From NCBI RefSeq assembly GCF_015689195.1, contig NZ_CP065044.1, forward strand, positions 1,984,001 to 2,048,000: a stretch of DNA of 64,000 nt, given 5' to 3'. The notes beneath the pieces are model-generated. The model was not told where the DNA came from. It searched no databases and was given only the letters and a program-made list of their open reading frames with translations. Position numbers and translations under genes: made by a program. Positions 7,138 through 15,579 of the stretch are shown in pieces. Positions within the stretch are counted from its first letter, which is position 1. Each line of letters begins with the position of its first letter. This stretch comes from Pectobacterium aroidearum (lineage in GTDB: Bacteria; Pseudomonadota; Gammaproteobacteria; Enterobacterales; Enterobacteriaceae).

Positions 7138-9744
7138 TTACTCTTCCTCGTCGTCGAGCGTCATGAGCACTACAAAGCGCGGCTGCTTGCCGTCAATGCG
7201 CAGTGATTTACGTGTAATGCCTTTGGCGGGTTTATCCAGCATTCCGGCATCGGCCAGCACCTGCGCAAACGCGGCGGCATTGGCACCAGCGGCAATTTCG
7301 TTATTGAACACAGCGGGGAAGGTGTGAAACACCAGCGTATCGGCTCCCGGTTTTTTCACCCGATCCCCTGCCAGATCCTTGATCGGTAAATCGCGTGGAT
7401 CTGGATTGGGATGGGGTAAATAGCGGCTGTAGCCAAACTGGTGCAAAAAGGCGTCGGCCTGTTCTACCCAGGCTTTGGCTTCACGGTTGCCCATGCCAAA
7501 TTCATTTACCCAGGCATAGAAGCTGTGTTGTAGCGCATCGTGGCATTTTTGCGCCGTCCAGCCAGTAAAAGAGGCAGAGAGCAACAAAGCCGCTTCCAGT
7601 ACGGCAAAACGTGACGCCACACGCCGCACTTGTTCGCTGGCATCATCGGGTAAGAGTGATAACCAGCGCCGCTCTGTTTCACGGTAGGTTGCCAGCGCAT
7701 TTTCTTTCTGGCTGGTAAGGTAGGCGATCCACGCTCGACCGACTGCGCCATAATGGGCGTTGCTGGCATCCCGGATTGCGTCGGCATGGGCTTTGCCGTC
7801 CTGATAGCCATGAAATACCGTTGCTTTGGTGATTGGGACGTTCAGCAAGCGCACCAATTGACCGGCATTCACCCGCCCCCCGTCAGCGCGGATATAGCTT
7901 TCAAGATCGATCTCGCCGGTACTGAACGCCATTGCCCGCCAGCGTTTTAGCTCTCGGTTGCCGCCTTCTCTGGCTCCCTGAATCTTACCCACGCCGTTAA
8001 ACAGCGCATAGGCGGCATCGGCCACGGCTTTACGATTGCTGCCTTGCCCGATTTCATCCAACGGCATAAAGCCGTCATTATGGGCGGCGGCTTCGTTCAC
8101 CAGCCCCAACGCGGTGGAATACCACGTTAGTTTAAGCGCGTTAGGATCGCCATAGACGGAAGAGGCGATATTGCCGGTGGTGGTTTTGCCCGCAGAGGAA
8201 CCGCCAAACAGGTGGACGCCGAACCCGTCCGCGTTTACCAGCCCGATAAGCGGTGCGGCAAAGGCGCAGGCGATCCCCAGCATCATGGAGGGATTACCCT
8301 GTGCCAGTGCTGCGACGTTTTCACGCCAGCTTTGCGCCGTTCCGCTGGTGGCATAACCTCTGGCTGCACCTGATTTACCGTTGAACAAGACGGGAATACT
8401 TGGTGTACCGATAACGGAACCATCCGGCATCAGGTATGCCCCATGTTGCCAGCTGGTGGCGCTGGCGATTGCCCAGCGGCAACCCGCATGACTGCGACAC
8501 AAGTGATCGGCCAGTATTGCCCGTAACCCGCCTTTGGCCGTGACTGCCAGCCCACCCGCACGTAATCGCGCCCAGCCTTCACGTTCGCCAATATCTCGCA
8601 TTGGAATGGCTTCGGTGCGGGATTGGCTCTCACCGCTTGGCGTCCAGCTTAAAACCAGATAACGCTCTGATTCATCCGATCCGATACCCGCTACCGTAAT
8701 AGGATCAGACAGCCAGCTTTCACGCGCGATAATGTCGCCGCTGTCATGGTCAGTCTTCGGCTCTACCCAATACAGCCCACCATGACGAATATCTGCGTAA
8801 GGTTTTAAGGGGGAAGCGGAAGATGGCTGCTGTTTTTGTCCTGGCTGATAAAGTGAAGCAGCAAAAGCCGATATCGATACCGCCGCGCCATGCTGCTGGT
8901 AGTAATCATTCCAGTCAGCTTTTTCAGTTGTCGGCGGGAGTGTCACCCAACCGTTTACCGCTAGTGCCGCTTTTTCAGCCGCGATTTTTCCGGTGTTACT
9001 ACCATCAGGTTTGTTGTCATTGTCCGCAGCCAGGATAATTTTGGTGTCCGGCCAGACTGTACGACAAGACCGCGCAACGTGAATCAGATTCCCGCTGTCT
9101 AACGCGCTGATAGCGACACCTTGCATCAGTAACGATGTCGTAAGCGCCGTGGCGTATCCTTCGGCAATGATCACCGTGTCTGTGTGTTCGGGTAGGGTAC
9201 TAACGGGAATGAATGCGCCTTTCTTGCGGCTACCGGCAATCAGCTTTTTCTCACCATTAGGTTTGATAAGCTGTGCGCCAGTGGTGGTTCCGTCCATGTT
9301 TTGCAGCACCAGCAACAGGGAATCATCATCTAAGAGTAGTGAGGGGCGTTGCAGCCCCTTATTCAGTAGATAGTTAGATTGACCGGATACCGATTTCGCC
9401 ACCAGCGAATTCACCCGTTCGGTAATCGTGCGATTATCAGGCTTCTCACTGGCGGGGGTAATGACGGGCAACGGAAGCGACAGCACCTCGGCGACCTGTT
9501 CCGCTGCTTGTCTTGCACCACACTTATTCACTTTCATCACCAGATCCAGCCCGGTTCCTGCACCGCAGTGAGAACAAAAATAAGTGCCACGACCTTCTTT
9601 ATCGTCAAAACGGTAGCGGGTATTCCCGCCACAGTTGGGGCATTCACTTTCCTGTCGATTGGTCGGGATGCCTAATCGCTGCAAAATCCCTTCCCAATGG
9701 CCGTTGGCTTTTGCCCGCACGTCCTGAATAAACGTGTTGCTCAT
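7138..9744 (-). CDS. P4 alpha-like primase/helicase (zinc ribbon, TOPRIM, DUF927)
   Basis: 868 aa. Domains in order: a zinc ribbon with C35, C38, C57 and C60; a TOPRIM primase fold with E195 (VIIAEGYA) and the acidic pair D241/D243 (LAADNDN); and a DUF927-type helicase ATPase with Walker A at about 514-522 (GGSSAGKTT) and a Walker B-like FMPLDE near 565. It should prime and unwind DNA for autonomous replication of the element, recognising the iterons just downstream. The start overlaps the stop of the preceding small gene by four bases (ATGA), implying translational coupling. All visible catalytic motifs are intact. Confidence 0.9.
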   Translation of the reverse strand: MSNTFIQDVRAKANGHWEGILQRLGIPTNRQESECPNCGGNTRYRFDDKEGRGTYFCSHCGAGTGLDLVMKVNKCGARQAAEQVAEVLSLPLPVITPASEKPDNRTITERVNSLVAKSVSGQSNYLLNKGLQRPSLLLDDDSLLLVLQNMDGTTTGAQLIKPNGEKKLIAGSRKKGAFIPVSTLPEHTDTVIIAEGYATALTTSLLMQGVAISALDSGNLIHVARSCRTVWPDTKIILAADNDNKPDGSNTGKIAAEKAALAVNGWVTLPPTTEKADWNDYYQQHGAAVSISAFAASLYQPGQKQQPSSASPLKPYADIRHGGLYWVEPKTDHDSGDIIARESWLSDPITVAGIGSDESERYLVLSWTPSGESQSRTEAIPMRDIGEREGWARLRAGGLAVTAKGGLRAILADHLCRSHAGCRWAIASATSWQHGAYLMPDGSVIGTPSIPVLFNGKSGAARGYATSGTAQSWRENVAALAQGNPSMMLGIACAFAAPLIGLVNADGFGVHLFGGSSAGKTTTGNIASSVYGDPNALKLTWYSTALGLVNEAAAHNDGFMPLDEIGQGSNRKAVADAAYALFNGVGKIQGAREGGNRELKRWRAMAFSTGEIDLESYIRADGGRVNAGQLVRLLNVPITKATVFHGYQDGKAHADAIRDASNAHYGAVGRAWIAYLTSQKENALATYRETERRWLSLLPDDASEQVRRVASRFAVLEAALLLSASFTGWTAQKCHDALQHSFYAWVNEFGMGNREAKAWVEQADAFLHQFGYSRYLPHPNPDPRDLPIKDLAGDRVKKPGADTLVFHTFPAVFNNEIAAGANAAAFAQVLADAGMLDKPAKGITRKSLRIDGKQPRFVVLMTLDDEEE

Positions 9745-9908
9745 GCGGCTTCGTCCTCCTGCGCTCGGTGGAGCGCATCAAGCCGTTCGGCAAGAATGAA
9801 CATCAGGATCTCTTTTGCCTGTGGTTCCCTTAACTCCACGATGGCATAAGCCAATGCACGACACTGATCGATCAGTTCTTCCTGTTCCAGCGGTGTGTTA
9901 TCAAACAT
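9741..9908 (-). CDS. Small P4-type protein coupled to the primase, 55 aa
   Basis: 55 aa (MFDNTPLEQEELIDQCRALA...), acidic and helical. The start at 9908 is decided by an excellent AGGAGGT ribosome site a few bases upstream; the open frame extends much further upstream but passes through the ash-like region. Its stop overlaps the primase ATG by four bases. Similar small genes of unknown function precede the primase in many P4-like elements. Confidence 0.65.
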   Translation of the reverse strand: MFDNTPLEQEELIDQCRALAYAIVELREPQAKEILMFILAERLDALHRAQEDEAA

Positions 9909-10098
9909 GGCGCACCTCCTGCACGGGAATACGAGCAGCAAAGAACAGAATAAAATCAGGCTCAAAATACTGACGAGCGGATCGCTCATTTGGGGCAACA
10001 ATGGCTTTACGGTGCGGTTTTTCGTGCGGCGTTGTGCGGTAGACCGCCAGAAAGAGAAAGGTGAAATGAGGGTGAGACGGGGTAGGGGTAGCAACCAT
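9901..10098 (-). CDS. Icd-like host cell division inhibitor homologue
   Basis: 65 aa, MVATPTPSHPHFTFLFLAVYR at the start and FEPDFILFFAARIPVQEV near the end. This pattern (FxFLFLA, a KPHRKAI-like segment, a final ILxxAARIPV) is what I recall from proteins labelled host cell division inhibitor Icd-like in P4-type prophages. An AAGAGG ribosome site lies 8 bases before the ATG. It ends in the start of the next small gene and overlaps, in another frame, the ash-like open frame. In P4, Icd-related products act in the immunity/derepression region; activity here is untested. Confidence 0.55.
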   Translation of the reverse strand: MVATPTPSHPHFTFLFLAVYRTTPHEKPHRKAIVAPNERSARQYFEPDFILFFAARIPVQEVRHV

Positions 10099-10520
10099 AG
10101 CGGTGGCCTCTTGTACGGGTTTGAAAACCTCACCACACCGCTGTCAATCGGGGTGGTGAGACGTAACAGGGTTGACAGACCGGCGTACAAGAAACCGGCG
10201 AGCCCGAAGGCTCCCCCATTACGCCCCACCATAATTTGGGCATAACATGGTTTACGGACGTAAAAAAACCGCATGAAACTAAAGCGGTCGTCCGCTTGTA
10301 CATTCAGGCTGTCAAACCTGGTCGCCGATTTTGCGGCAACGGCGAAACGATAAGCCAGATGCCCCGCCAGCGTCAATACGTTTTGTATTGGTTTTGCCAA
10401 GCGTTGCGCATTTTTATGAGTAATAAAAATAGACTTTCTATTGTGCATGAATAGGGCTGTTACCTGATTTTGGGCGTAATAATGCCCGTTCCGGCCAGTG
10501 CCAGATTTTTGGAACATCAT
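9909..10520 (-). CDS. Ash-like open frame overlapping the icd-like gene (uncertain)
   Basis: A long open frame continues upstream of the small coupled gene in the same frame, with starts at 10520 and 10232. The segment GAFGLAGFLYAGLSTLLRL followed by TTPIDSGVVRFSNPYK resembles Ash-family products of P4-like elements. No start has a convincing ribosome site, and the same DNA also encodes the icd-like protein in another frame and probable RNA structures. Conservation may therefore reflect the RNA and not this protein. The region from 10240 to 10573 shows no other supported gene. Confidence 0.35.
10110..10240 (-). ncRNA. Candidate C4/CI-like antisense RNA of the immunity region
   Basis: Several nested complementary arms sit in about 90 bp: CTTGTAC (10110-10116) with GTACAAG (10185-10191), CTCACCAC (10129-10136) with GTGGTGAG (10153-10160), CTGTCA with TGACAG, and a tight GAGCC-CGAA-GGCTC hairpin near 10199-10212. 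P4 and P1 use a short structured RNA from the leader of the immunity operon to terminate or block that operon. The place, between AlpA and the primase, and the strand fit. Identified by structure only. Confidence 0.4.
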
Positions 10521-10573
10521 ATTTTTTGATTCCGATATGCCGCTATCGCGGCAATAAAAATGGATGTGTCGGC

Positions 10574-10789
10574 TTATGCGGTTTCGGTTTGCTGGTCACG
10601 CTCGGCAATACGTTGCCTTAACCAGTCGCTAACTTCATCCTCGAACCAGCCTACGCGCCGTAAGCCAACCCGAAACCCTTTGGGAAATTCTCCGGCATTG
10701 ATCATTTCCTGAAAGCTGCTGTCCGAGCTAACGCGCAGAATGGCTTTCACTTCTTTCTTTAACAGGATTTTTCTGTCTAACAGGTTCAT
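10574..10789 (-). CDS. AlpA-family transcriptional regulator
   Basis: 71 aa, a small winged-helix regulator of the AlpA/excisionase-like family: LKKEVKAILRVSSDSSFQEMI (helix-turn-helix), FPKGFRVGLRRVGWFEDEVSDWL (wing and final helix). In P4-like elements AlpA-type proteins control integrase or late genes. It lies between the integrase side and the replication module, as is usual, and reads in the same direction as both. Length and motifs are typical and intact. Confidence 0.85.
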   Translation of the reverse strand: MNLLDRKILLKKEVKAILRVSSDSSFQEMINAGEFPKGFRVGLRRVGWFEDEVSDWLRQRIAERDQQTETA

Positions 10790-10982
10790 ACGTGTTTATC
10801 TCCAATGAAACCGGTGTTGCCCGGTCAGTGCAGATAGTTAAACGGTTTTGTGGGCTAAAGGGTGGTAGGCAATAAAGAGAGTTGGTAAGAGAGAAAATCA
10901 AATGAGGTAAAGCATTATGCGAGTTTGGTAACGGCCACCGTCTAACATGGCCGTTATTCTGTCACTGATGCAAATAAGGGCG

Positions 10983-11639
10983 TTAGCTAACGGGGATAGT
11001 CGCCAGTGCTTCCGCAATTAACTTACGGAAAGACTCTGTTTTATCCGGCGTGTTCTCACCAAGCACCGTACCCACTGCCAGCGCTGCATCTTCTGCGAGT
11101 TTTTTCTGGTTTAGTTTGTTACCCCATTTATAAACACCGCCGCTTTTACCTTCAAGCGCCTTCGATAAACCAGCGATAAGAAGCAACGCGGTATCACGGT
11201 TAGCGAATTCGCCCCAATTTTCTGGTAATGGCGTGTCTTTTTTGGGATCGGAAAAGCCATACCAGGGTGAATCATCGGAAAGTAATTGATTAGCCCACGG
11301 CCAGATATCAGCGGCAAGAAATGTGGCATCGTGGATCTGTGTATTGCGATCGATAGTGTCTACATCAATCTGCGTTGTCCAGACATTGGTCGTGTCCCCC
11401 CACGCGCTGGTATAAGAAGCTCGGATAGGTTTAATGATACCGAATCTTACTGCTTGAAAGATGGTTTGCAGATAACTTTCTATTTCAGATTCTTGGTAAT
11501 GGGGAACGGAGTCAGGCAGGTAGTCATCGGTACAATAAGTAATAGAAGTATTATCGCCGCTGTCACCAGCCATAACGCTTGCCACCTGATGTGCAGTGAC
11601 CTCGATCATTCCCCTCATGTGTTTAGGTATTTTCAGCAT
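10983..11639 (-). CDS. Hypothetical protein of the element, 218 aa
   Basis: 218 aa, not recognised. No signal peptide and no membrane segment. The N-terminal half is mixed alpha/beta and rich in Asp, Ser and Thr; the C-terminal about 75 residues look helical (DTALLLIAGLSKALEG, KLAEDAALAVGTVLGE, FRKLIAEALATI). A GAGGGA sequence lies only 3 bases before the ATG at 11639, so the start is not certain. It sits between integrase and AlpA, a spot that varies among related elements and often holds cargo, so accessory or defence function is possible but unproven. Confidence 0.5.
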   Translation of the reverse strand: MLKIPKHMRGMIEVTAHQVASVMAGDSGDNTSITYCTDDYLPDSVPHYQESEIESYLQTIFQAVRFGIIKPIRASYTSAWGDTTNVWTTQIDVDTIDRNTQIHDATFLAADIWPWANQLLSDDSPWYGFSDPKKDTPLPENWGEFANRDTALLLIAGLSKALEGKSGGVYKWGNKLNQKKLAEDAALAVGTVLGENTPDKTESFRKLIAEALATIPVS

Positions 11640-11785
11640 AGTCCCTCGGCTGGTATATCAAATAGCACAGCCCCGATGTAAAGGGGCTGGTTAACGGTGT
11701 GGGTTTCTTTCGGTTTACACCGGATAAGTGCATTTTAGGAGGGCAACTAACAGGAATCAATAAATAACTGTATATAAATACAGTA

Positions 11786-13036
11786 TTAACTATTGGCGAT
11801 GCGTAATCCTCTGGCTCCTTCCGATGCCATCACTTTTCCTGTTGCGGCTGTTTCTACAAATTCGCCCCACCAGCACATCAATATCTTGCGTTGTTCCAGG
11901 TAGGTAGAGCGGTTATAGGCGCGGCGTACCTCGTTGGTGTCTACGTGGGCGAGGGCGGCTTCGATCACATCTGGCGGGAACCCTTCTTCATTGGCGGCGG
12001 TACTGAATATGGCGCGTAGGCCGTGAGATACCAATACACCTTTGTAACCCATACGGCGCAATGCGGCGTTAGCTGTTTGGCTGTTCATAGGCTGCTTCGG
12101 ATCTTTACTGGATGGAAACAGGTATTCTCGGTGTCCGCTGATGGGCTTCATGGCGTCCAGAATGGCTAATGCCTGCGGGGGCAGGGGAATAATGTGATCA
12201 CGACGCATCTTCATGCGGCCAGCGGGGATCGTCCAGGTATTATCTGTAAGGTTTATCTCGCTCCAGCGGGTTTCAGCGGCTTCGGCAGGGCGGGTAACGG
12301 TGAGTAGCTGCCATTCAATCAATAAGCGGGTCTGTAACTCAATGCTGGCGACCGATAGCGTTTTCATCAAGCCAGGTAATGCCTCTGGCCGAATGGTCGG
12401 CATATGGGTTTTCACCGGCGTCTGAAAGGCTTTGCGGATCTTGGCGGCAGGGTTAGCGGGAATCAGCCCGGAGTTAACCGCATAATCCATCACCTCGTTG
12501 ATTCGCTGGCTTACCCGTTTGACGGTTTCTAGTTTACCGCTGGCCTGTATCGGTTCTAATGCGGTGATGAAGTGACGAGCGGTAAGCTGGGTGATCGGTA
12601 GGGTTCCGATGAACGGGAACACGTATTTTTCCAGCGAACGCCAGATATCTTTAATGGTGTTCTCGGCTAGCGGTTGAGACTTTTTTAATTCGTACCAATC
12701 AGCGGAGACTTTGGCGAACGTGTTTAGGTTGATGGCTTGCTCTTGTTCGCGCTGCTGTTGCTGGTAGAATTGTGGGTCGATACCTTTACTTATCAGCGCC
12801 TTTGCCGCTTCACGCCGTTGTCGTGCTTCGGCCAAAGAAACCGCAGGGAATGAACCAAAACTGATTAATGCACGTTTCTTTGTATCGGGACGATAATAGT
12901 TAAAACGCCAGATTTTAGAACCGCTCGGTTTCACCAGCAGATACAACCCATCTCCGTCCTGTAGCGTATATTCCTTCTCGGCAGGTTTGGCGGCTTTGAT
13001 CTCGGTATTGGTCAGTGGGGTAGTTATACGAGCCAT
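11786..13036 (-). CDS. P4-family tyrosine integrase
   Basis: 416 aa. An N-terminal DUF4102 arm-binding domain (about 1-90), a SAM-like core-binding domain (about 105-200) and a catalytic domain with R249 (TVTRPAEAAE), H338/R341 (SHGLR), H364 (LAHVD) and Y374 (RRAYNR). It catalyses site-specific recombination between the element and the tRNA-Pro gene 178 bp away. Inverted TAGTTATA copies at 13021, 13039 and 13055 overlap its start, so binding to arm sites probably also represses it. Complete and apparently functional. Confidence 0.95.
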   Translation of the reverse strand: MARITTPLTNTEIKAAKPAEKEYTLQDGDGLYLLVKPSGSKIWRFNYYRPDTKKRALISFGSFPAVSLAEARQRREAAKALISKGIDPQFYQQQQREQEQAINLNTFAKVSADWYELKKSQPLAENTIKDIWRSLEKYVFPFIGTLPITQLTARHFITALEPIQASGKLETVKRVSQRINEVMDYAVNSGLIPANPAAKIRKAFQTPVKTHMPTIRPEALPGLMKTLSVASIELQTRLLIEWQLLTVTRPAEAAETRWSEINLTDNTWTIPAGRMKMRRDHIIPLPPQALAILDAMKPISGHREYLFPSSKDPKQPMNSQTANAALRRMGYKGVLVSHGLRAIFSTAANEEGFPPDVIEAALAHVDTNEVRRAYNRSTYLEQRKILMCWWGEFVETAATGKVMASEGARGLRIANS

Positions 13037-13092
13037 CGTAGTTATACGCTTTTGTAGTTATATGGGGCGGTATAACTAAGCGTATAACTAAA
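13021..13092. repeat. Right integrase arm-type sites
   Basis: Five copies of an 8-bp core: TAGTTATA at 13021, 13039 and 13055, and the opposite TATAACTA at 13071 and 13083. The last two form a 22-bp block that matches 3601-3622 with one mismatch. They cover the integrase start codon, which suggests autoregulation. Confidence 0.65.
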
Positions 13093-13213
13093 CTTTCCGG
13101 CTGTAAACGGGGTATCCCGATAGGTAACAGGCAACAAAAAACCCGCAAACTCAGTGAGAATGCGGGTTTCTGCGGGGTTTCCGGTAGTAAACGATACTAA
13201 CCGGATATGTATT

Positions 13214-13290
13214 TGGTCGGCACGAGAGGATTTGAACCTCCGACCCCCGACACCCCATGACGGTGCGCTACCAGGCTGCGCTACGTGCCG
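13214..13290 (-). tRNA. proL: tRNA-Pro(GGG)
   Basis: 77 nt including the encoded CCA. The acceptor stem CGGCACG pairs with CGTGCCG, the D arm is GCGCAGCCTGGTAGCGC, the anticodon loop is ATGGGGT with anticodon GGG, and the T arm is GGAGGTTCAAATCCTCT. It is essentially the same as E. coli proL and sits next to yejM as in E. coli. Its 3' end serves as the integration site of the adjacent element and stays intact. Confidence 0.97.
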
Positions 13291-13368
13291 ATGCTATGGG
13301 CATTTATACTACCTTTTCTTGACCTTATTGCAATAGCTCGATGGAACGACTGCTTTAGATTTAGGCAG

Positions 13369-15117
13369 TTAGTTGGCAATAAAGCGTCTTTCGTTCGTTA
13401 GTACCTGTAAGAGCAGAGCAAGCTGTGGTTTTTCATCATTCAGCCGATTTCCCTGCGTGTCGTAAGCGCGGTAGTTGCCGTTACTTTCCAGGACGATGAG
13501 CTGATCCTGCGTTGTGATTAGCAGTGTGCCGCCGTTACCGTTAATCAACCACGGGTAGCGCCGTTGGGCAGAGAATAAGTCTTCACCCTGTGAATAATCA
13601 TCCGTGCTGTTTTTAACATGGAGCAGGCGTTGCATCAGCGTGGTCATGACGTCTTTGTTGTCCGTCATTTTCGTAATAGTCTGCGCAGGGGTATTCGGCC
13701 AGTGAACAATGAGCGGCGTTTGCCACTGGGTACGGGCAAAACGTGCCGCGTTACTGGTATTGGCATTCTGGTTTTGGGCGGTTGTCACGATGATGACCGT
13801 GTTATCCAGAATATTTTTTTCCTGCAAGGTACGAATGATTTGGCCAATCTGGCGGTCAACGTCCTGAATATTCATTCGGCTGTTTGGCTCTGCATCTTTA
13901 CCAGACGCATTTTTCGGTGCGCTGTTGAGTTCAATGTAAGAGAACCAAGGGGCAGGGTTACTATCGCGGTTGAGCCACTCCTGCCATTGCGTGATGATGA
14001 CATCGCCGCTTTGCTGCTGCGGCGCAGGCAAGGAGAAATCAGAAAGCAGCGCCTGACGATAAAGTGGGCTGTTGAAGCCGTTCGCTGAAAAGAGTCCGAA
14101 CTGATAGCCCTGCTGGCTCAATGCGGTGATTAACGCTGAAGGTTTACGCGCGCTCAGGACGCCATCCATATAGGTCGTCGAGAGGCCGTAGAACAGGTTA
14201 AACAAGGCCGCATCTGGCTGCGAACCCGAATCGTAATGATCGCTGAAGCGCACGTTTTCTGCGGCGAAGCGCGACAGGTTCGGCATGCGGTTTTGTATGG
14301 CATCAGGTTGCGTATCGTCGATCATCACCATCAGCAGGTTGTAGCCGCTACCGTTATCGCGGAAGGTGATGTTATTGAGCGGATACTCCACCGTTATGGC
14401 TTCAGGGTTACCCTGCTGCGTTAGCCGGCGCTGATATTCCTGTGCATCCAGCAGGCCATGTTTTTCCAGAAAACGGCGAGCCGTCATCGGATAAGACAGC
14501 GGCAGGTTGGCGCGTTGCATCGTAATCGGGCGATAGAAATTTGCATCGGCCCAGATGTACATCAGGTGCGATGCAAAGAACGCCGAGATGAAAACGCCCG
14601 CCAGCGGTTTGCCAAAGTGGCGGCGGTTTAGACTGCGTAATTTTTGCCAGCACCAGGTGCCGAACAGCATTTCCACCATGAAAATCAATGGAATGCCGAT
14701 AAACATCCACTGCCAGTCGCGGGCAATCTCCCCTTGTCCCGGATTGACGACAAGTTCCCAAACGGTGCTGTTGAGGTGCAAGTGAAAACGTGTAAAGACC
14801 TCAACATCCACTAACAGTATCGTCAGCCCAGCCGTTGCCAGCGCCGCAGACAGGAATCGCAGCAGGCGCTGCGACATCACAATAAACGTGAGCGGGAAGA
14901 TGACCAGCAGATAGGCGGCAAAGACAATAAAACTAAAATGACCAAGCCAGCTAACCAGCGCGTAAATTCGACCGAACAGGGAGATCGGCCAATCGGCAAC
15001 AAACAGATAGCGGCTACCCAGCCCCAAAGTGAGCAAAATGTTGAATAAGGCGAACCAGTGTCCCCAACTGATCATCTGGGAGACTTTTTCGCGGTAGCGC
15101 TGACGGTTGGTTACCAT
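13369..15117 (-). CDS. yejM: Inner-membrane protein YejM (PbgA/LapC)
   Basis: 582 aa, close to the 586 aa of E. coli. Five N-terminal membrane segments (about 15-190) are followed by a periplasmic alkaline-phosphatase/sulfatase-like domain (about 245-540; GSGYNLLMVMIDD, YDSGSQPDAALFNLFYGL). YejM senses lipopolysaccharide in the outer leaflet of the inner membrane and controls LpxC proteolysis through LapB, balancing LPS and phospholipid. It follows yejL by 14 bp in what is almost certainly one operon. The E. coli protein is essential; nothing here looks broken. Confidence 0.95.
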   Translation of the reverse strand: MVTNRQRYREKVSQMISWGHWFALFNILLTLGLGSRYLFVADWPISLFGRIYALVSWLGHFSFIVFAAYLLVIFPLTFIVMSQRLLRFLSAALATAGLTILLVDVEVFTRFHLHLNSTVWELVVNPGQGEIARDWQWMFIGIPLIFMVEMLFGTWCWQKLRSLNRRHFGKPLAGVFISAFFASHLMYIWADANFYRPITMQRANLPLSYPMTARRFLEKHGLLDAQEYQRRLTQQGNPEAITVEYPLNNITFRDNGSGYNLLMVMIDDTQPDAIQNRMPNLSRFAAENVRFSDHYDSGSQPDAALFNLFYGLSTTYMDGVLSARKPSALITALSQQGYQFGLFSANGFNSPLYRQALLSDFSLPAPQQQSGDVIITQWQEWLNRDSNPAPWFSYIELNSAPKNASGKDAEPNSRMNIQDVDRQIGQIIRTLQEKNILDNTVIIVTTAQNQNANTSNAARFARTQWQTPLIVHWPNTPAQTITKMTDNKDVMTTLMQRLLHVKNSTDDYSQGEDLFSAQRRYPWLINGNGGTLLITTQDQLIVLESNGNYRAYDTQGNRLNDEKPQLALLLQVLTNERRFIAN

Positions 15118-15131
15118 ACGTTGGTCAAAAC

Positions 15132-15362
15132 TTAGTGAGCTTTATCGGCTTTTTTAATCGAAGCCTGCAGGGCTTCAGCGAAAGAACGCGCCATAACCTG
15201 ACGTTGCGCAGGCGCGATGCTGGTGTTAATCAGGTTTGTCACCATATTACCGAGCACCATCAAAGCAAGATCGGTCGGAGCGTGGTGCTTTTCCAGCACA
15301 TTGACCATCTCAGAAAGCAGTTGTTCAACGTGTTCGTCACTATAACGGGATGATTGTGGCAT
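15132..15362 (-). CDS. yejL: YejL family protein
   Basis: 76 aa, the DUF1414/UPF0352 family: [20 protein letters not shown] and a conserved [20 protein letters not shown] core (here [16 protein letters not shown]). A small helical cytosolic protein of unknown function that always travels with yejM; here it is the promoter-proximal gene of the pair and is divergent from yejK, which shares the 217-bp intergenic region. Confidence 0.93.
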   Translation of the reverse strand: MPQSSRYSDEHVEQLLSEMVNVLEKHHAPTDLALMVLGNMVTNLINTSIAPAQRQVMARSFAEALQASIKKADKAH

Positions 15363-15579
15363 AAAATGGCGTATCTCAAGCTGGTAAAGTCGCTTATCTT
15401 ACCGTATAGGCTTATGCTTTTCCGCACTTTTATCATTACCGTATTTTATTACTGGCGTGCTTCTATCAATAAGTAGTGTAGACGCTTAGCGCGCGTACCG
15501 GTGCGAAGGGCGGCTTTATGTGTTGCGGGTCGTCCGCATCAATGCTTGAATACGCGCCTTGCCAAAAGGAGAGTTTATC

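Larger units (their letters stand above)
3529..13236. mobile_element. P4-type integrative element at tRNA-Pro(GGG)
   Basis: About 9.7 kb. The right end is the 3' end of tRNA-Pro with a P4-family integrase reading away from it. The left end is placed at a 17-bp imperfect copy of the tRNA 3' region (3529-3545, 14 of 17 matches to 13220-13236). The limits are supported by a 22-bp repeat just inside both ends (3601-3622 and 13071-13092, one mismatch). Contents from the right: integrase, 218-aa protein, AlpA, ash/icd region, small coupled gene, primase, iterons, HEPN protein, toxin-antitoxin, 117-aa protein. Virion-related satellite genes (sid, delta/ogr, psu) are absent, so it may need a helper or be defective. 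The left limit is less certain than the right. Confidence 0.75.

Noticed and set aside
15559..15579. Longer start for yejK
   Set aside because: The extra seven codons cover the ribosome site of the ATG at 15580, which gives the family length.
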